64,000 bases of DNA from Parabacteroides distasonis ATCC 8503 (lineage in GTDB: Bacteria; Bacteroidota; Bacteroidia; Bacteroidales; Tannerellaceae). The stretch lies in NCBI RefSeq assembly GCF_000012845.1, contig NC_009615.1:1-64000 (forward strand), written 5' to 3'. Each line of letters opens with the position of its first letter. The first letter of the stretch is position 1. Below, piece after piece: positions 17,805-26,738 of the stretch. The notes beneath the pieces were generated by a model. The model was given only the letters and a program-made list of their open reading frames with translations, ran no database searches and had not been told where the DNA came from. The position numbers and the translations under genes were made by a program.

Positions 17805-20189
17805 ATGGCTCAAAATAACGTTAGAACGGGTCAACCGGAGGACTTCATGCGGATTCAGGACTTGTTTTACCTCTGTCTCTCCAAGTGGTATTGGTTTGTC
17901 ATCTCTTTGGGGATAACGCTAAGTGTCGCTATTCTTTATGTATTGGTTACTCCTCCGGTTTATATGCGGTCGGCGGCTTTGTTGATCAAGGACGAGTCGA
18001 AGGGGCAATCTCTTTCCGGCGAGGTGGGAGGCTCTTTTTCCGATCTGGGGCTTTTTCAGGCGAACACCAATGTGAACAATGAGTTGATATCCTTGCAATC
18101 TCCTGCGATTATGCTGGATGTCGTGAATCGATTGCGTTTGGATGTTGCCTATCATACGGATGGGGCTTTTTATCGCAAAGTCCTTTATGGACAGGATCTT
18201 CCGGTCTCTGTTTCATTTGCGGATTTGCAAGATAATGAATCCGTGTCTTTTACCTTACGTTTGCTGGATGAGGAGAACGTGGAACTATCCGATTTCATTC
18301 GGGAGGGTGAGGAGCTTGAAGAGACCTCGGTCATGACCTGTAAGTTACGGGAGTTGGTTACGACTCCGGTGGGTAAACTGACGATAGATCCGACCCCTTA
18401 TTTTCAAGGAGCGTTCGCTCAGCCGATTTATGTCTCGCGATCCGGTCTGTATGGCACGTTATCCGCCTATTCCGGTAATTTGAGCGTAGCGTTAAGCGAC
18501 GAGAAATCAACGGTGATCAACCTCTCGATTAAGGATGTCAGTGTGCGGCGTGCGGAAGACATATTGAATACCTTGATATCCGTCTATAATGAGAATTGGG
18601 TAAAAGACAAGAACCAGATCGCCATCAGTACCTCCATGTTTATCAATGATCGTTTGGGTGTGATTGAGGGGGAGTTGGGGAGCGTGGATGAGAATATCTC
18701 TACTTATAAAAGCGAGAATCTGCTGCCGGATGTGCAAGCGGCCTCCAGTTTGTATCTGGCGCAATCCAGCGAGACCAATTCCCGCATCCTTACTTTGAAC
18801 ACTCAGTTATCCATGGCCCGTTATATCCGGAACTACTTGACGAACGCTTCCAGCAAGAACCAGTTGCTACCGGCTAACTCCGGTTTGGAAAGCACCAATA
18901 TAGAACATCAGATATCAGAATACAATACGACGCAGTTGCAACGTAACAATTTAGTGGCGAACAGTAGCGAGCGAAATCCGTTGGTGATGGATCTGGATCA
19001 TTCCTTGCAGGCCATGCGTACGGCTATCATCTCGTCCATTGATAATCTGGTAGTCACGCTTAATACGCAAATTAGTACTTTGCGACAAAGCGAGAAGCAA
19101 ACCACGGCCCGTATCGCCGCTAATCCCTCGCAAGCGAAATACCTGTTATCAGTGGAACGTCAGCAAAAGGTAAAAGAGTCATTGTATTTATTCCTGTTGC
19201 AGAAACGTGAGGAGAATGAGTTGTCCCAAGCTTTTACGGCATATAATACACGGTTGATCACCCCGCCGACGGGAAATATGCTTCCTATAGCCCCGGTTAA
19301 GAAGAATATCTTATTGGTAGCTTTTGCGCTCGGCTTGTTAATACCGGTCGTGATCCTGTTTATGTTGGAGAATATGAATACGACTATTCGCGGGCGAAAA
19401 GATATAGAGCGATTGACCATTCCATTCGTTGGAGAGATACCTTTGTCATATCGGGCGAAAAAAGGCTTTTTCCGGCGTAAGAAAGAGGAAAAGGCCATAA
19501 TCGTAGTCAAGGAAAAAAGCCGCAACGTAATCAATGAGGCATTCCGGGTAGTACGTACCAATTTAGAGTTCATGATGGGAAAAGACGCTCACTCAAAGGT
19601 TATCATGGTATCTTCCTTGAATCCCGGTAGCGGTAAGACCTTTATAACGATGAATCTCTCCACGAGTCTCGCCGTAAAAAGTAAAAAAGTTCTGGCGATA
19701 GATATGGACCTTCGTCGAGCATCCCTTAGCGATTATATCCATTCTCCAAAGTGTGGCATATCCGATTACCTAAGCGGACAGGTTCCGGATTATAGCTCTA
19801 TTATCGTAAAGGGAGAAACTATCGCCGGTTTGGATGTGATTCCCGTAGGTACGATCCCCCCAAACCCTACGGAACTTTTATTCTCGGAACGTTTTGCCAC
19901 ATTGCTGGAACAGCTCCGTATGGAGTATGATTATATCTTTATCGATTGTCCGCCGGTCGAGATCGTGGCCGATGCTTCCATTATCAATAAGTACTCAGAC
20001 TTGACCTTGTTTATCATCCGTGCGGGATTACTTGACCGAAACCTGTTAGTGGATGTCGAGAAGTTCCATACGGAACGTAAATACGGCAACATGTCTTTGA
20101 TCTTAAATGGAACAGACGGAGGAGGTAACCGTTATGGCTACAAATATGGCTACCATTACGGCTACGCCGGATATACGAAAGAGGAATAA
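17805..20189 (+). CDS. Wzc-like tyrosine autokinase / polysaccharide co-polymerase
   Basis: 794 aa. The N-terminal Wzz domain has membrane segments at about 26-46 and 500-520, with a long periplasmic coiled region between them. The C-terminal BY-kinase domain has Walker A NPGSGKTF (about 602-609), Walker A' AIDMDLRR (about 628-635) and IDCPP (about 706-710). It ends in a tyrosine cluster (YGYKYGYHYGYAGY) where autophosphorylation occurs. Cycles of kinase activity and dephosphorylation control chain length and export. Its phosphatase is the next gene, 5 bp downstream. Confidence 0.95.
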   Translation: MAQNNVRTGQPEDFMRIQDLFYLCLSKWYWFVISLGITLSVAILYVLVTPPVYMRSAALLIKDESKGQSLSGEVGGSFSDLGLFQANTNVNNELISLQSPAIMLDVVNRLRLDVAYHTDGAFYRKVLYGQDLPVSVSFADLQDNESVSFTLRLLDEENVELSDFIREGEELEETSVMTCKLRELVTTPVGKLTIDPTPYFQGAFAQPIYVSRSGLYGTLSAYSGNLSVALSDEKSTVINLSIKDVSVRRAEDILNTLISVYNENWVKDKNQIAISTSMFINDRLGVIEGELGSVDENISTYKSENLLPDVQAASSLYLAQSSETNSRILTLNTQLSMARYIRNYLTNASSKNQLLPANSGLESTNIEHQISEYNTTQLQRNNLVANSSERNPLVMDLDHSLQAMRTAIISSIDNLVVTLNTQISTLRQSEKQTTARIAANPSQAKYLLSVERQQKVKESLYLFLLQKREENELSQAFTAYNTRLITPPTGNMLPIAPVKKNILLVAFALGLLIPVVILFMLENMNTTIRGRKDIERLTIPFVGEIPLSYRAKKGFFRRKKEEKAIIVVKEKSRNVINEAFRVVRTNLEFMMGKDAHSKVIMVSSLNPGSGKTFITMNLSTSLAVKSKKVLAIDMDLRRASLSDYIHSPKCGISDYLSGQVPDYSSIIVKGETIAGLDVIPVGTIPPNPTELLFSERFATLLEQLRMEYDYIFIDCPPVEIVADASIINKYSDLTLFIIRAGLLDRNLLVDVEKFHTERKYGNMSLILNGTDGGGNRYGYKYGYHYGYAGYTKEE

Positions 20190-20194
20190 ATAGG

Positions 20195-20920
20195 ATGTGG
20201 TTTTTCAAAAAGCAGACCAGTCTTGTGGGAAGCGGTATTTTGGAGGGATTTACTGATTACCATTCACATATATTACCCGGGGTGGATGATGGTATACGGA
20301 CGTTGGGTGAATCTTTGGATACGTTGGATTGTTTGGAGAAACTAGGAGTTAAATCTATTTGGCTTACTCCCCATGTCATGGAAGACATTCCCAACACGAG
20401 CGAGAAATTGAGAGAACGTTTCCAGCTTCTTCTTCAATATTATTCCGGAGGTATAGCTCTCCATTTAGCCGCGGAATACATGTTGGATAACTTATTTGAG
20501 GAGCGACTGGCCTCGGAAGACTTGTTGCCGATTGGCAAGGCTCAAAAACATTTGCTAGTGGAGACTTCCTATTTTAATCCTCCGATGGGATTAAATAATA
20601 TTCTGCTTCGGATCAAGGCAAAAGGCTATATACCTGTACTGGCGCATCCCGAACGATATACCTATATGAATGAGAAAGATTATTGGCGATTGAAAGGTAT
20701 GAACGTGAGGTTCCAATTGAATCTCCTTTCCTTGATCGGTGCATATGGTCCGGAGGTTCGAGGTAAGGCGGAGTGGCTACTGAAAAACGGCTATTATCAA
20801 CTCTGTGGAACTGATATTCATAGCCTTACGCTTTGGAAAGAAAGTGTTATGAAGAAAAGAATATCGGGAAATGTCTCTCGAATGTTGCAAGGCATCATAG
20901 CGACACATTTCCCGGGATAG
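20195..20920 (+). CDS. CpsB/CapC-type PHP-family protein-tyrosine phosphatase
   Basis: 241 aa. The metal-dependent PHP fold is shown by TDYHSHILPGVDDG (about 20-33), LTPHV (about 63-67), AHPERY (about 149-154) and GTDIHS (about 207-212). It removes phosphate from the Wzc C-terminal tyrosines, as CpsB and YwqE do. It is the last gene of the forward upxY-Wzc block and converges on the amidase gene, with stop codons touching (20920/20921). Confidence 0.92.
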   Translation: MWFFKKQTSLVGSGILEGFTDYHSHILPGVDDGIRTLGESLDTLDCLEKLGVKSIWLTPHVMEDIPNTSEKLRERFQLLLQYYSGGIALHLAAEYMLDNLFEERLASEDLLPIGKAQKHLLVETSYFNPPMGLNNILLRIKAKGYIPVLAHPERYTYMNEKDYWRLKGMNVRFQLNLLSLIGAYGPEVRGKAEWLLKNGYYQLCGTDIHSLTLWKESVMKKRISGNVSRMLQGIIATHFPG

Positions 20921-21436
20921 TTAATGGAACAAGTAACGATATTCATCGCACGAGAAGCAGGGACAAGCTTTCTTTACGCCGGGCAAGTCACGATGCCCCA
21001 CGATAAACGCATGAGGAAAGAGCGTGTGGAGTTTCCACAGGAGTTCCCTCAATCGCTCCTTCTGTTCCGGGGTACGGGTATCGGCGGTTTTGCCGCTTTC
21101 ATCCAATCCGCCTTCATAACAAATACCTATGCTGCAACGATTGAGTCCACGGACATGGGCACCTACTTCCAGCAGTCGGCGATGCTGTGTCACGATTCCA
21201 CTCCTGCGGATATAGAAATGATAGCCGATGGTACGGAATCCCCGTACCTTATGGTCACGGTGAAGCTGTTCCACCGTATAGTCACGGTCACTTTGGGTAG
21301 CGGAGCAATGTATGACGATGAAGCGGACAGAGTCCGCCCCATTCATCATCAATCCGCTTTCCACTTGCGTCAGCAGGGTACGCTCGTTGAGCGTCTCTTC
21401 TCCGCCGACAATCATGGGAAATGTTTCTTGCGTCAT
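20921..21436 (-). CDS. N-acetylmuramoyl-L-alanine amidase (Amidase_2 family)
   Basis: About 171 aa from the ATG at 21436 (a GTG two codons earlier is possible). Zinc ligands are visible: the His of IVIHCSAT, the His of GHRDLPG and the Cys of KKACPCF. There is no signal peptide, as in phage endolysins and in the small amidases often found beside Bacteroidota HU-like genes. It is the last gene of a reverse-strand block with the smalltalk protein (12 bp upstream), the HU-like protein and the DUF4248 protein. This block recurs in Bacteroidota capsule loci and mobile regions, and its role there is unclear. Confidence 0.9.
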   Translation of the reverse strand: MTQETFPMIVGGEETLNERTLLTQVESGLMMNGADSVRFIVIHCSATQSDRDYTVEQLHRDHKVRGFRTIGYHFYIRRSGIVTQHRRLLEVGAHVRGLNRCSIGICYEGGLDESGKTADTRTPEQKERLRELLWKLHTLFPHAFIVGHRDLPGVKKACPCFSCDEYRYLFH

Positions 21437-21448
21437 TGTCACTAGAAT

Positions 21449-21559
21449 TTAGAAGTGAGAAACACAGGAAGATACACCTAATGCCGTTAAGGCTGCGATA
21501 ATAGCCTGTACGATAGCTTGGACTATTTTCTTCCAATCGATTTTACTTGAATTGCTCAT
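21449..21559 (-). CDS. Smalltalk-family small protein
   Basis: 36 aa, starting MSNSSKIDWKKIVQ, followed by one hydrophobic helix (IVQAIIAALTALGV) and a Cys near the end (SSCVSHF). This short N-terminal polar part, single helix and SSC-type ending match the smalltalk proteins named in Bacteroidota genomes next to amidases of this kind. The gene sits 12 bp upstream of the amidase on the same strand. The function is unknown; a holin-like or membrane role is a guess. Confidence 0.7.
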   Translation of the reverse strand: MSNSSKIDWKKIVQAIVQAIIAALTALGVSSCVSHF

Positions 21560-21602
21560 GTCTGTTCAAATTTGAGGGTGAATAATGTATAGTTCTTGGA
21601 GA

Positions 21603-22076
21603 TCAGATCTCGTCGGGACTTTCGGAGTCCCCTTCCTCGGGAGTTACGATAGGTACCCCACCCTTAAAGTCGATTCTCACCAAATTGGTTTTCTCGGGCA
21701 GGAGCGCATAACGGAACGTCCCGTTAAGGATCGTATACTCGGCGTTAAACGCTGGTCGGATACTTTTCACCAGCTTGGCTGTCACCTCCTTGGGTGTGCT
21801 TACGCTTTTCTCGGTGAGCAACTCGTTGTAGAAGATGCCCAATCCGTCCAGCTTGATCTTGTAACCAAGCGCCATGTGGGTTTGGCAGAAATAAGCGAGA
21901 CGTTCGATGACCCCGATCACGTCGGCCGGTGTCAAGGCCGACTCTTGTGCGATCTGGGTAGCCACCTGCTTGGTAGTGATTGTACCATAATAATAAGCTT
22001 GAGCACTGTAAACAGTTTCTCCCTTACGAGGGCCAATGTTCAAATCGATTTTTCTAGCATAAAAAGGCTGTGCCAT
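21603..22076 (-). CDS. HU-like DNA-binding protein (HU/HIG family)
   Basis: 157 aa. The central part (about 30-120) has the HU/IHF-like pattern, with TTKQVATQIAQESALTPADV and a helix pair followed by beta arms (GYKIKLDGLGIFYNEL). Acidic residues end the chain (EEGDSESPDE). Such HU-HIG proteins are common in Bacteroidota accessory loci and usually lie beside amidase and smalltalk genes, as here. It probably binds DNA, but its target is unknown. Confidence 0.85.
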   Translation of the reverse strand: MAQPFYARKIDLNIGPRKGETVYSAQAYYYGTITTKQVATQIAQESALTPADVIGVIERLAYFCQTHMALGYKIKLDGLGIFYNELLTEKSVSTPKEVTAKLVKSIRPAFNAEYTILNGTFRYALLPEKTNLVRIDFKGGVPIVTPEEGDSESPDEI

Positions 22077-22212
22077 AATGTTAAAATTTTAATAGTGAAT
22101 ACTCTGTTATTTTTATCAATGTCATTGACTGATACAAAAGTAAGGAAGTCGAAAACCTCACTTTCCGATGCTTTCGGTTTCATTCCGGTTGTTTCGTTTA
22201 AGGCGTTTCCGA

Positions 22213-22277
22213 AGTGAATAACTAATGGCTTGTCAAGTGAATAACTAGCGGCTATACCTAGTGAATAACTAACGGCT
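22213..22277. repeat. Three direct repeats with a DnaA-box-like core
   Basis: AGTGAATAACTA starts at 22213, 22236 and 22260, each followed after two bases by GGCT; the period is 23-24 bp. On the reverse strand each contains TTATTCACT, one base from the DnaA box TTATNCACA. They lie between the HU-like and DUF4248 genes (212-bp gap), upstream of the HU-like gene. Confidence 0.7.
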
Positions 22278-22288
22278 TCAGTTCCCGC

Positions 22289-22516
22289 TTACGGTTCACC
22301 GAGATACTGTACGATGATGCCTGTCTGTTTAGGCGTAAACGTTTTGTTGTGAGGCTTATAGTACGCTTTTTTCAACTCGGTGATCAGGTCGGGGTTATGC
22401 TTCATCAGGTTACGGAGGTTTGCGATGGCAGATTCCTCGTTATTTGTATCAGGAAAATAGAGCTTCGCCAACTCCCTTTTGGAGTAGGGGCGGATGCGGA
22501 AATTCGGTTCGTTCAT
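22289..22516 (-). CDS. DUF4248 family protein
   Basis: 75 aa from the ATG at 22516; the longer frame to 22561 adds a low-quality start region. The words RPYSKRELAKLYFP and FTPKQTGIIVQYLGEP fit the DUF4248 family of small Bacteroidota proteins that accompany HU-like and amidase genes. A short winged-helix-like DNA-binding fold is plausible but unproven. It is first in the reverse-strand block. Confidence 0.75.
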   Translation of the reverse strand: MNEPNFRIRPYSKRELAKLYFPDTNNEESAIANLRNLMKHNPDLITELKKAYYKPHNKTFTPKQTGIIVQYLGEP

Positions 22517-22670
22517 ATAATAAAAAGTTTTTTTAATGAATACTTTAGATTGCTTTCTCATTCGAATGATATTGCGAAGCTACCGGAGCGAAGACATTAA
22601 ACCATGAATAAATAAAAGCATTCGGTTATGATTCCGTGCCTATTCGGAAATCCGGGAAATAAATAAAGAA

Positions 22671-23225
22671 ATGAGAGTTGAGGAAAAAAAGACATTTACC
22701 AATATACAATTGAGCGATGAAGAATGGTCTCTATACCGATATATCCCCAATGTGGAGAGATTAAAGTATTATGTCGGACGTATGAGAAACTGCATGAATA
22801 TGGATCATGTGATGGATCACGTCGTGCTCCCCATGTTGCTGCATGAGCTGGAAGTCACCAAGGAAAATTCAGAGAAGAGAGACTTCTACACCCGATTACG
22901 CCCATTCATCAAGCACTTACGCGGCTCGTCCGGCACGACGCTGTTTGAGCGTATCACTCGATTGAACGAGATACTGAAAAGGGAGAAACGGTGCGGACAA
23001 ACATTCGCCGGCATCCTTCAACAAATCAAGATAGAGCCCCCAAAGCTTGGCGAGGAAGCCTCCTGCATCATCGAACTGATCATAAGCTCCTCTCCCGAGA
23101 ATGGTAATGTGATAAGCGTGAGCCCTATCCTTGTAGGAGTAGAGTATAGAAAGAAAGTCAACCAGAGCATCGGTAGGGAAATCGGCGTGAATGTATCTGG
23201 CCGATCTTTACAGGATCGTATATAA
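22671..23225 (+). CDS. Unrecognised cytoplasmic protein at the head of the capsule biosynthesis genes
   Basis: 184 aa, no signal peptide or membrane segment. A mostly helical N-terminal two-thirds is followed by a possible beta region (about 135-160). It sits between the reverse-strand block and wecC, 27 bp before wecC, so it is probably co-transcribed with the biosynthetic genes. The UpxZ antagonists of UpxY occupy a comparable early position in Bacteroides loci, but I see no UpxZ sequence pattern here. I do not recognise the family. Confidence 0.6.
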   Translation: MRVEEKKTFTNIQLSDEEWSLYRYIPNVERLKYYVGRMRNCMNMDHVMDHVVLPMLLHELEVTKENSEKRDFYTRLRPFIKHLRGSSGTTLFERITRLNEILKREKRCGQTFAGILQQIKIEPPKLGEEASCIIELIISSSPENGNVISVSPILVGVEYRKKVNQSIGREIGVNVSGRSLQDRI

Positions 23226-23252
23226 TATAATTACAATTTTTAACAATAGGGA

Positions 23253-24458
23253 ATGAAAGCATGTTTTATGGGCTTGGGTTATATTGGTTTGCCCACAGCC
23301 ATTATCGCTGCCAAGCACGGCATTCAGATAACGGGAGTTGATATCAATCCCCATGTAGTGGAAATGACTAATGCGGGACATCTACACATCATTGAACCTG
23401 GTATGGAGAAAATGTTACAGGAAGTAGTGAAAACTGGCATGTTGAAGGCTTCGGTTACACCAGAAGTAAGTGATGCTTATTTTATGGTAGTTCCTACCCC
23501 TTTCAAGGGAAACCATGAACCTGATGTGAGTTACGTGGAAGCTGCTACTCATGCGGTATTGCCGTTGCTGAAAGAAGGGGATCTTTATGTAATAGAATCC
23601 ACTTCACCCGTAGGAACCACAGAGGCCATGGCACGCATCATCTTTAATGAACGTCCGGAACTGGAAGGTAAGATTTATATTGCCTATTGTCCGGAGCGCG
23701 TATTACCCGGTAATGTGATTTATGAATTGGTACATAATGACCGTGTCATAGGCGGTTTAAATCCTGAATCTACCGATAAGGCCTTTGAGTTCTATTCCCA
23801 ATTTGTACAAGGTACGCTTCACAAAACGAACTGTCGCACGGCAGAAATGTGCAAACTGACGGAGAACTCTAGTCGCGATGTACAAATTGCTTTTGCCAAT
23901 GAGCTTTCGCTTATCTGCGACAAGGCGGGCATCAATGTTTGGGAGCTTGTCAATCTTGCCAACAAGCATCCGCGTGTGAATATCCTGCAACCCGGTTGCG
24001 GTGTTGGGGGACATTGCATTGCGGTGGATCCATACTTTATCACTGCTGATTTCCCTGCGGAAAGTAAGTTGATTAGTGATGCCCGTGAAATTAACAACTA
24101 CAAGAGTTTCTGGTGTGCCGAGAAAGTGAAGAATGCCATGTTGGAGTTTGAATTGAAACATCATCGCAAACCTTGTGTCGCTATGATGGGACTTGCTTTC
24201 AAACCCAATATCGACGATTTGCGTGAAAGCCCGGCAAAATACATCACTACGAAAGTGATGCAGAGTTGCAATAATGCCGATATTTTGGTTGTGGAACCGA
24301 ATATAAAAAAACACAATGTCTTTAAATTGACTGATTATAAAGAGGCTTATGACAAAGCAGATATCGTGGTGTTTTTGACGGCACACATTCCATTTAGAGA
24401 ACTGGAATGGAGGGGCGATAAGGTGACATTGGATTTTTGTGGAGTGTTTAAGAAATAA
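23253..24458 (+). CDS. wecC: UDP-N-acetyl-D-mannosamine dehydrogenase
   Basis: 401 aa. It oxidises UDP-ManNAc at C6 to UDP-ManNAcA with two NAD+. The Rossmann start is MGLGYIGLPTA (about 6-16). Catalytic regions are STSPVGTTE (about 123-131), AYCPERV (about 148-154), LTENSSRD (about 205-212) and CGVGGHCIAVDP with the nucleophile Cys (about 250-261). Its partner WecB, which makes UDP-ManNAc, is encoded 17 kb away at the far end of this locus. WecC is favoured over UDP-glucose dehydrogenase by the overall sequence and the presence of wecB. Confidence 0.88.
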   Translation: MKACFMGLGYIGLPTAIIAAKHGIQITGVDINPHVVEMTNAGHLHIIEPGMEKMLQEVVKTGMLKASVTPEVSDAYFMVVPTPFKGNHEPDVSYVEAATHAVLPLLKEGDLYVIESTSPVGTTEAMARIIFNERPELEGKIYIAYCPERVLPGNVIYELVHNDRVIGGLNPESTDKAFEFYSQFVQGTLHKTNCRTAEMCKLTENSSRDVQIAFANELSLICDKAGINVWELVNLANKHPRVNILQPGCGVGGHCIAVDPYFITADFPAESKLISDAREINNYKSFWCAEKVKNAMLEFELKHHRKPCVAMMGLAFKPNIDDLRESPAKYITTKVMQSCNNADILVVEPNIKKHNVFKLTDYKEAYDKADIVVFLTAHIPFRELEWRGDKVTLDFCGVFKK

Positions 24459-24474
24459 GATGGAGAATTAAAAT

Positions 24475-25449
24475 ATGAATAAGATTTTGGTTACTGGAGG
24501 AGCCGGGTTTATTGGTTCTAATCTTTGTGAGCATTTGTTGGCTCACAACTATGAAGTGGTATGTTTAGACAATTTTGCCACCGGTAAGCCAGAGAATGTG
24601 TTCCCGCTTTTAGAACGCTATTCTGAAAAGTTTAAATTGATAGTCGGTGATATCCGGGTTTTGGCAGATTGTCGCAAAGCAGTGGAGGGTGTGGATTACG
24701 TTATGCACGAAGCCGCATTGGGAAGCGTACCTCGTTCTATCAAAGATCCGATTACTACGAACGACACCAATATATCCGGATTCTTGAATATGCTGGTAAC
24801 CGCCCGAGATGCAGGTGTGAAACGATTTATATATGCTGCAAGTTCGTCTACTTATGGCGACAGCAAGTCACTACCGAAGGTCGAGGATGTGATAGGAAAG
24901 CCACTATCTCCTTATGCCATTACCAAGTATGTGAACGAACTCTATGCCGATGTGTTTGCCAAAACATACGGTATGGAATGCATCGGACTGCGCTATTTCA
25001 ATGTGTTCGGGCGTCGTCAGGATCCGTTTGGCGCATACGCCGCTGTGATTCCATTGTTTGTGAAGAAACTGATGGCTCATGAAAGTCCGGTTATTAATGG
25101 TGATGGTGAATACAGCCGCGATTTCACTTATATAGACAATGTGGTTCAGATGAATATGCTGGCTATGACCACCAATAATAAGAATGCTGTAAATCAGATA
25201 TATAACACAGCCTACGGTGAACGCACCACATTGAACCAACTTGTAGGCTATCTGAAAGAATTTTTGAGCGAGTTTGATTCTGAGATTATTCAAGTGGAAG
25301 TGATTCATGGTCCTAACCGTTTAGGAGATATACCCCATTCTCTGGCTTGTATTGACAAAGCCAAATCGTTATTGGGCTATAATCCGCAATACAGTATGCG
25401 CGAGGGGTTGAAAGAAGCTGTGAAATGGTATTGGAATAATTTGATATAA
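24475..25449 (+). CDS. UDP-HexNAc 4-epimerase, WbpP type (SDR family)
   Basis: 324 aa. An extended SDR with [10 protein letters not shown] (about 7-16), SSSTYGD (about 123-129) and the catalytic YAITK (about 144-148). It resembles WbpP and other UDP-GlcNAc/UDP-GalNAc 4-epimerases. The next gene, 2 bp downstream, encodes a WbpO/TviB-like dehydrogenase, so the pair would make UDP-GalNAc and then UDP-GalNAcA. A UDP-glucuronate epimerase role is the main alternative. Confidence 0.8.
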   Translation: MNKILVTGGAGFIGSNLCEHLLAHNYEVVCLDNFATGKPENVFPLLERYSEKFKLIVGDIRVLADCRKAVEGVDYVMHEAALGSVPRSIKDPITTNDTNISGFLNMLVTARDAGVKRFIYAASSSTYGDSKSLPKVEDVIGKPLSPYAITKYVNELYADVFAKTYGMECIGLRYFNVFGRRQDPFGAYAAVIPLFVKKLMAHESPVINGDGEYSRDFTYIDNVVQMNMLAMTTNNKNAVNQIYNTAYGERTTLNQLVGYLKEFLSEFDSEIIQVEVIHGPNRLGDIPHSLACIDKAKSLLGYNPQYSMREGLKEAVKWYWNNLI

Positions 25450-25451
25450 AA

Positions 25452-26720
25452 ATGAAAAGTATTAAGATTTGTGTAGTCGGATTAGGATATGTAGGCTTAC
25501 CGCTTGCCCGACTTTTTTCAACTAAATATCCTACTGTGGGATTTGATATGAATCAAGCTCGTGTGAATGCTTTGATGAAGGGGCATGATGCAACACTTGA
25601 AGTTGCTGATGACCTACTTCAGGATGCCATTAACAATCATGGGTTTAAATGTACAACAGATATTGAACAAATTCGCGACTGTAATTTCTACATCGTAGCA
25701 GTTCCAACTCCTGTGGATGAGAACAACAATCCGGATTTAACTCCACTTTATGGTGCAAGTACCACTGTTGGAAAGGTGATTTCCAAAGGAGATATTGTAG
25801 TCTATGAGTCTACTGTTTATCCCGGTGTTACAGAAGATGAGTGTATTCCAGTTGTGGAAAAAGTGTCCGGATTGAAGTATAATGAAGATTTCTTTGCAGG
25901 CTATAGCCCTGAACGTATAAATCCGGGAGATAAACTTCATACAGTTGAAAAAATCAAGAAAGTTACTTCTGGTTCCACAGTTGAAATCGGTAAGAAAGTG
26001 AATGAAGTTTATGCGTCCGTCATTACAGCTGGTACCCACCTTGCTTCAACTATCAAGGTGGCAGAAGCCGCTAAAGTTATCGAAAACTCGCAGCGTGATA
26101 TAAACATCGCTTTTGTCAACGAACTTTCCAAAATTTTCACTAAGATGGGAATTGACACGCAGGATGTGCTTGAGGCAGCTTCCACAAAGTGGAATTTTCT
26201 TCCATTCAAGCCGGGACTTGTAGGCGGACATTGCATAGGTGTCGATCCTTATTATCTCGCTCGGTGTGCGCAGCGTCACGGATACAACCCTGAAATCATT
26301 CTTGCCGGTCGACGTATGAATGATGGCATGGGAGAATATGTAGCCAACGAAGTAGTGAAACTTATGTTGAAAAAAGGTATTCAGGTGTTGGGGGCAAACA
26401 TCTTGATATTAGGTTTTACATTCAAGGAAAACTGTCCTGATGTGCGCAACACAAAGGTTATTGATATTTATAATGCTCTACGAGAGTATAATGTTAATAT
26501 AACAATTTATGATCCATGGGCAAATCCGGCAATCGTAGAACACGAATATGGAATAAAAGTAACGAATCAACTTCCAATGAAAAAGTATGACACTGCAATT
26601 CTTGCCGTTGCTCACAAGGAATTTACGGAGTTAGATATATTGTCAATGCTTAACGACAATCATATAATTTATGATGTCAAAGGATTCCTTGACAAACAAA
26701 TAGTGAATGGTCGATTGTAA
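25452..26720 (+). CDS. UDP-GalNAc/GlcNAc 6-dehydrogenase (WbpO/TviB type)
   Basis: 422 aa. UDP-sugar dehydrogenase with [10 protein letters not shown] (about 10-19), [11 protein letters not shown] (about 118-128), [12 protein letters not shown] (about 150-161) and the catalytic Cys in [11 protein letters not shown] (about 258-268). This branch, like TviB and WbpO, makes UDP-HexNAc uronic acids. It is paired with the upstream 4-epimerase, giving UDP-GalNAcA as the likely product. Together with wecC, this means the locus encodes two different amino-uronic acid precursors. Confidence 0.85.
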   Translation: MKSIKICVVGLGYVGLPLARLFSTKYPTVGFDMNQARVNALMKGHDATLEVADDLLQDAINNHGFKCTTDIEQIRDCNFYIVAVPTPVDENNNPDLTPLYGASTTVGKVISKGDIVVYESTVYPGVTEDECIPVVEKVSGLKYNEDFFAGYSPERINPGDKLHTVEKIKKVTSGSTVEIGKKVNEVYASVITAGTHLASTIKVAEAAKVIENSQRDINIAFVNELSKIFTKMGIDTQDVLEAASTKWNFLPFKPGLVGGHCIGVDPYYLARCAQRHGYNPEIILAGRRMNDGMGEYVANEVVKLMLKKGIQVLGANILILGFTFKENCPDVRNTKVIDIYNALREYNVNITIYDPWANPAIVEHEYGIKVTNQLPMKKYDTAILAVAHKEFTELDILSMLNDNHIIYDVKGFLDKQIVNGRL

Positions 26721-26738
26721 TTTAAATTAAATGCATTA

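Noticed and set aside
20924..21445. 173-aa forward ORF opposite the amidase gene
   Set aside because: It is the exact antisense shadow of the amidase, which has a full catalytic motif set; the forward translation has no family pattern.
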